From Elusimicrobia bacterium RIFOXYB2_FULL_49_7 (GTDB lineage: Bacteria > Fibrobacterota > OXYB2-FULL-49-7): 7,387 bases of DNA. Numbering within the stretch: the stretch's first letter is position 1; each line of letters begins with the position of its first letter. Below are positions 5,844-7,387 of the stretch, in pieces. The notes under the pieces are model-generated. The model was not told where the DNA came from. It saw only the letters and a list, made by a program, of their open reading frames with translations, and did not search any database. Location: NCBI GenBank assembly GCA_001800515.1, contig MGVN01000124.1, forward strand, positions 1-7,387. The letters run 5' to 3'. Made by a program: the position numbers and the translations under genes.

Positions 5844-6581
5844 ATGTTTAAACGAAATGCCTTTATTCTCGCCTGTGCTCTATTAATAAGCACAATATGG
5901 GGTGATGAACCCCGGCCGATACGGTCCATTGCCGTAGTCGATCTGGAAGCTTCCGGAATGGAGCTGGGGGAAGCTAAAACCCTGTCCGATGCCTTGCGCA
6001 CTAAAATCATCGATTTCGGTCGATTCACGGTGTTGGAACGTAGTAAAATGGATGTCATCCTGAAAGAGCAGGGGTTTCAACAATCCGGCGCTTGTACGAA
6101 TGAGGCCTGTGCGGTTGAAATGGGTCAGCTCCTGGGCGTGGATGCCATGGTCATCGGTTCTGTAGGACGGGTCGGTAAAACTTATTCACTGACGGTCAGG
6201 CTCCTGGATCTCCAAACCGGAAAAATCCTCCATTCCGCCAGCCAGTACTATAAAGGCGAAATCGACGGACTGTTAACCGAAACCGTTGATGATGTGGCTG
6301 AAAAGATTTGCGCGGTAGACGACAAAGGTGAATCCACCGCGCAAAGAAAACAGGTTGAGAGTGCGCCCGTGACAACAGCTTCTTCACCAACTCCTGCCCC
6401 GGCGGTTCAGAAAAAAAGTCACGTTTTCCTCTATTCCACTCTGGGCATTGTGGCTGTGGCCGGCGGAGCCGGTGCGTTCCTCTTTCTGAATAAAAAGACG
6501 GAGGACGGCGGTACCCCTGAAACACCGTCGGCCGAACGTCCGGACTTTCCCTCCCACCCTTTCACAAGCGGAGGTAAATAA
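5844..6581 (+). CDS. CsgG/LpoB-like secreted protein with C-terminal membrane helix
   Basis: A 245-residue protein. Residues 1-20 form a signal peptide (MFKR, then a hydrophobic stretch to about G20). Residues 27-158 fit the CsgG/FlgO/LpoB-type alpha-beta domain: IAVVDLEASGM (29-39), the helix LSDALRTKII, FTVLERSKMDVILKEQGF (61-78), GVDAMVIGSV (98-107) and YSLTVRLLDLQTGKIL (114-129). C84 and C89 flank a short loop and could form a disulfide. A Pro/Thr/Ser linker (172-188) leads to a hydrophobic helix (193-215) bounded by KK and NKK, then a Pro-rich tail. Known: CsgG is an outer-membrane lipoprotein pore and LpoB an activator of peptidoglycan synthases. Here no convincing lipobox is visible, and a C-terminal membrane anchor suggests a different location. 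The leader has AAAGGGTGG just before the ATG. The stop overlaps the start of the next gene by one base (TAATG). The precise role is unknown. Confidence 0.82.
   Translation: MFKRNAFILACALLISTIWGDEPRPIRSIAVVDLEASGMELGEAKTLSDALRTKIIDFGRFTVLERSKMDVILKEQGFQQSGACTNEACAVEMGQLLGVDAMVIGSVGRVGKTYSLTVRLLDLQTGKILHSASQYYKGEIDGLLTETVDDVAEKICAVDDKGESTAQRKQVESAPVTTASSPTPAPAVQKKSHVFLYSTLGIVAVAGGAGAFLFLNKKTEDGGTPETPSAERPDFPSHPFTSGGK
6570..6574 (+). promoter_or_regulatory. Strong ribosome binding site of the repeat-protein gene
   Basis: GGAGG lies inside the last codons of the CsgG-like gene, 6 bases before the overlapping ATG at 6581. It fixes that start and supports efficient coupled translation of the second gene. 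Confidence 0.8.
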
Positions 6582-7387
6582 TGGTTCGCCTCGCCCTACT
6601 TGCCGCAACCACTTTTCTCTTATGCACCACCTTGTTTTCCGCAGAAAGCCAATTTACCCCCAACCGGTTTAAAAATACCGCGGTGGCCACAGGGACCGGA
6701 AATCAAAACAGCTCATACTCCATTTTTGCCCCTTCTTATGGTGCCTACACTGCCGGCGTCTTTGCCGTCTATCGCGACGATGCCACCAACACATATGGAA
6801 CATTGAAACTTTCCCGTATCGACGATACCGGCGCAGTGGTAGCCGGTTCCGTAGTGAATAGCGATGCCAGTAACTATCTGGGAAAATCCTATATTGTTCT
6901 CAGTGGCGCCTATTCCATTGTCTGCTTTGAAAGAGGCGGCACTATTTATGCCTCCCGCCGGGATGCAAGCGGTGCAGCCTATCTCTCCAGCAGCTGGAGC
7001 GGCTATCCGAGCGGCAAACCCATCATCACCACTTCCTATACAAAATATGATTTAAACATGGTATCCGATGGTGCCAACGGCATCATTATGGCATGGCGCG
7101 AAAAACGGGGTAGCTATTACCAAGCCTTCGTACAACGCGTGGATGTCAACGGCTACGCCAAATGGGGTCTGAATGGTCGGTTGGTCTGGAGCGGCTCTTA
7201 TAATATGTTGAATATAAAATTGGCACCCTCGGCCTCAGGTTCGGCCATTGTCACCTGGACCGATGATCGCGGCCCTTTTGGTACGGATATTTACGCACAG
7301 CGGGTATACGGTGCGGACAGTGCTTCTTTTTCCCTGCTTTGGGGCAGCAGCGCCATCGGCGTTTCCACCCCCATGCCTGACAACCAG
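6581..7387 (+). CDS. Secreted beta-repeat (propeller-like) protein, N-terminal 269 residues, runs off right edge
   Basis: Seen: ATG at 6581 opens an uninterrupted frame of 269 codons to the window edge. Residues 1-21 are a probable signal peptide (MVRL, then ALLAATTFLLCTTLFSA), though the cleavage site is not ideal. The rest is rich in Ser, Gly, Tyr and Trp. Successive ~50-residue units carry similar elements: about 48-95 (FAVYRDD), 103-146 (IVCFERG ... IYASRRD), 158-201 (IIMAWREKRG ... VQRVDVNG ... WG) and 211-261 (AIVTWTDDRG ... IYAQRV ... WG). Known: such repeats in large secreted bacterial proteins are typical of beta-propeller or related beta-sheet folds. Inference: an exported or surface protein that may work with the CsgG-like protein, with which it is translationally coupled. 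The C-terminus, which would show any sorting or anchoring domain, is outside the window. No enzyme motif was seen and no specific function is offered. Confidence 0.75.
   Translation, partial: MVRLALLAATTFLLCTTLFSAESQFTPNRFKNTAVATGTGNQNSSYSIFAPSYGAYTAGVFAVYRDDATNTYGTLKLSRIDDTGAVVAGSVVNSDASNYLGKSYIVLSGAYSIVCFERGGTIYASRRDASGAAYLSSSWSGYPSGKPIITTSYTKYDLNMVSDGANGIIMAWREKRGSYYQAFVQRVDVNGYAKWGLNGRLVWSGSYNMLNIKLAPSASGSAIVTWTDDRGPFGTDIYAQRVYGADSASFSLLWGSSAIGVSTPMPDNQ

Noticed and set aside
5844..5876. Lipoprotein signal (ILAC, Cys 11) in the CsgG-like protein
   Set aside because: The Cys comes only six residues after the charged start, the hydrophobic stretch continues beyond it, and the -2 residue is Leu. 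A standard signal peptide ending near G20 fits better.

Overview
The window looks like a chromosomal segment of a Gram-negative bacterium from a lineage I cannot name. The pointers are a heptosyltransferase-like (GT9) enzyme, secreted proteins with N-terminal signal sequences and a CsgG-like periplasmic protein. Most genes sit near 50-60% GC in the lines I counted by hand, and the GH20 gene is near 35%. I found no tRNA, rRNA, CRISPR array, transposase or integrase.

Left part (1-3637, minus strand): three tightly packed genes, read right to left. First is a cyclic-di-GMP phosphodiesterase-type signalling protein (degenerate receiver-like N-terminus, GAF, HD-GYP with a large insertion). Six bases later comes a GT4 glycosyltransferase, which overlaps by ATGA a GT9 glycosyltransferase that runs off the left edge. 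The spacing indicates one operon and suggests c-di-GMP control linked to cell-surface polysaccharide or LPS synthesis.

Middle part (3638-4193): a 180-bp intergenic region dense in inverted repeats, including a probable terminator directly after a small unknown 97-aa gene (minus strand), with a possible promoter in front of that gene.

Right-middle (4194-5633, minus): an AT-rich GH20-type beta-N-acetylhexosaminidase gene without a signal peptide. A ribosome binding site places its start 30 codons inside the longest open frame. Its composition differs from all neighbours, which suggests acquisition by transfer.

Right part (5634-7387): a 210-bp divergent intergenic region with a near-consensus sigma-70 promoter and a perfect 16-bp AT palindrome, leading into a two-gene plus-strand operon. 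The first gene encodes a CsgG/LpoB-like secreted domain with a C-terminal membrane helix. The second overlaps it by one base and encodes the start of a secreted protein made of approximately 50-residue beta-rich repeats, which continues past the right edge.

No part is clearly a novel defence or mobile system. The items most worth a second look are the HD-GYP insertion and degenerate receiver, the CsgG-like/repeat-protein pair, and the inverted-repeat cluster at 3680-3816.
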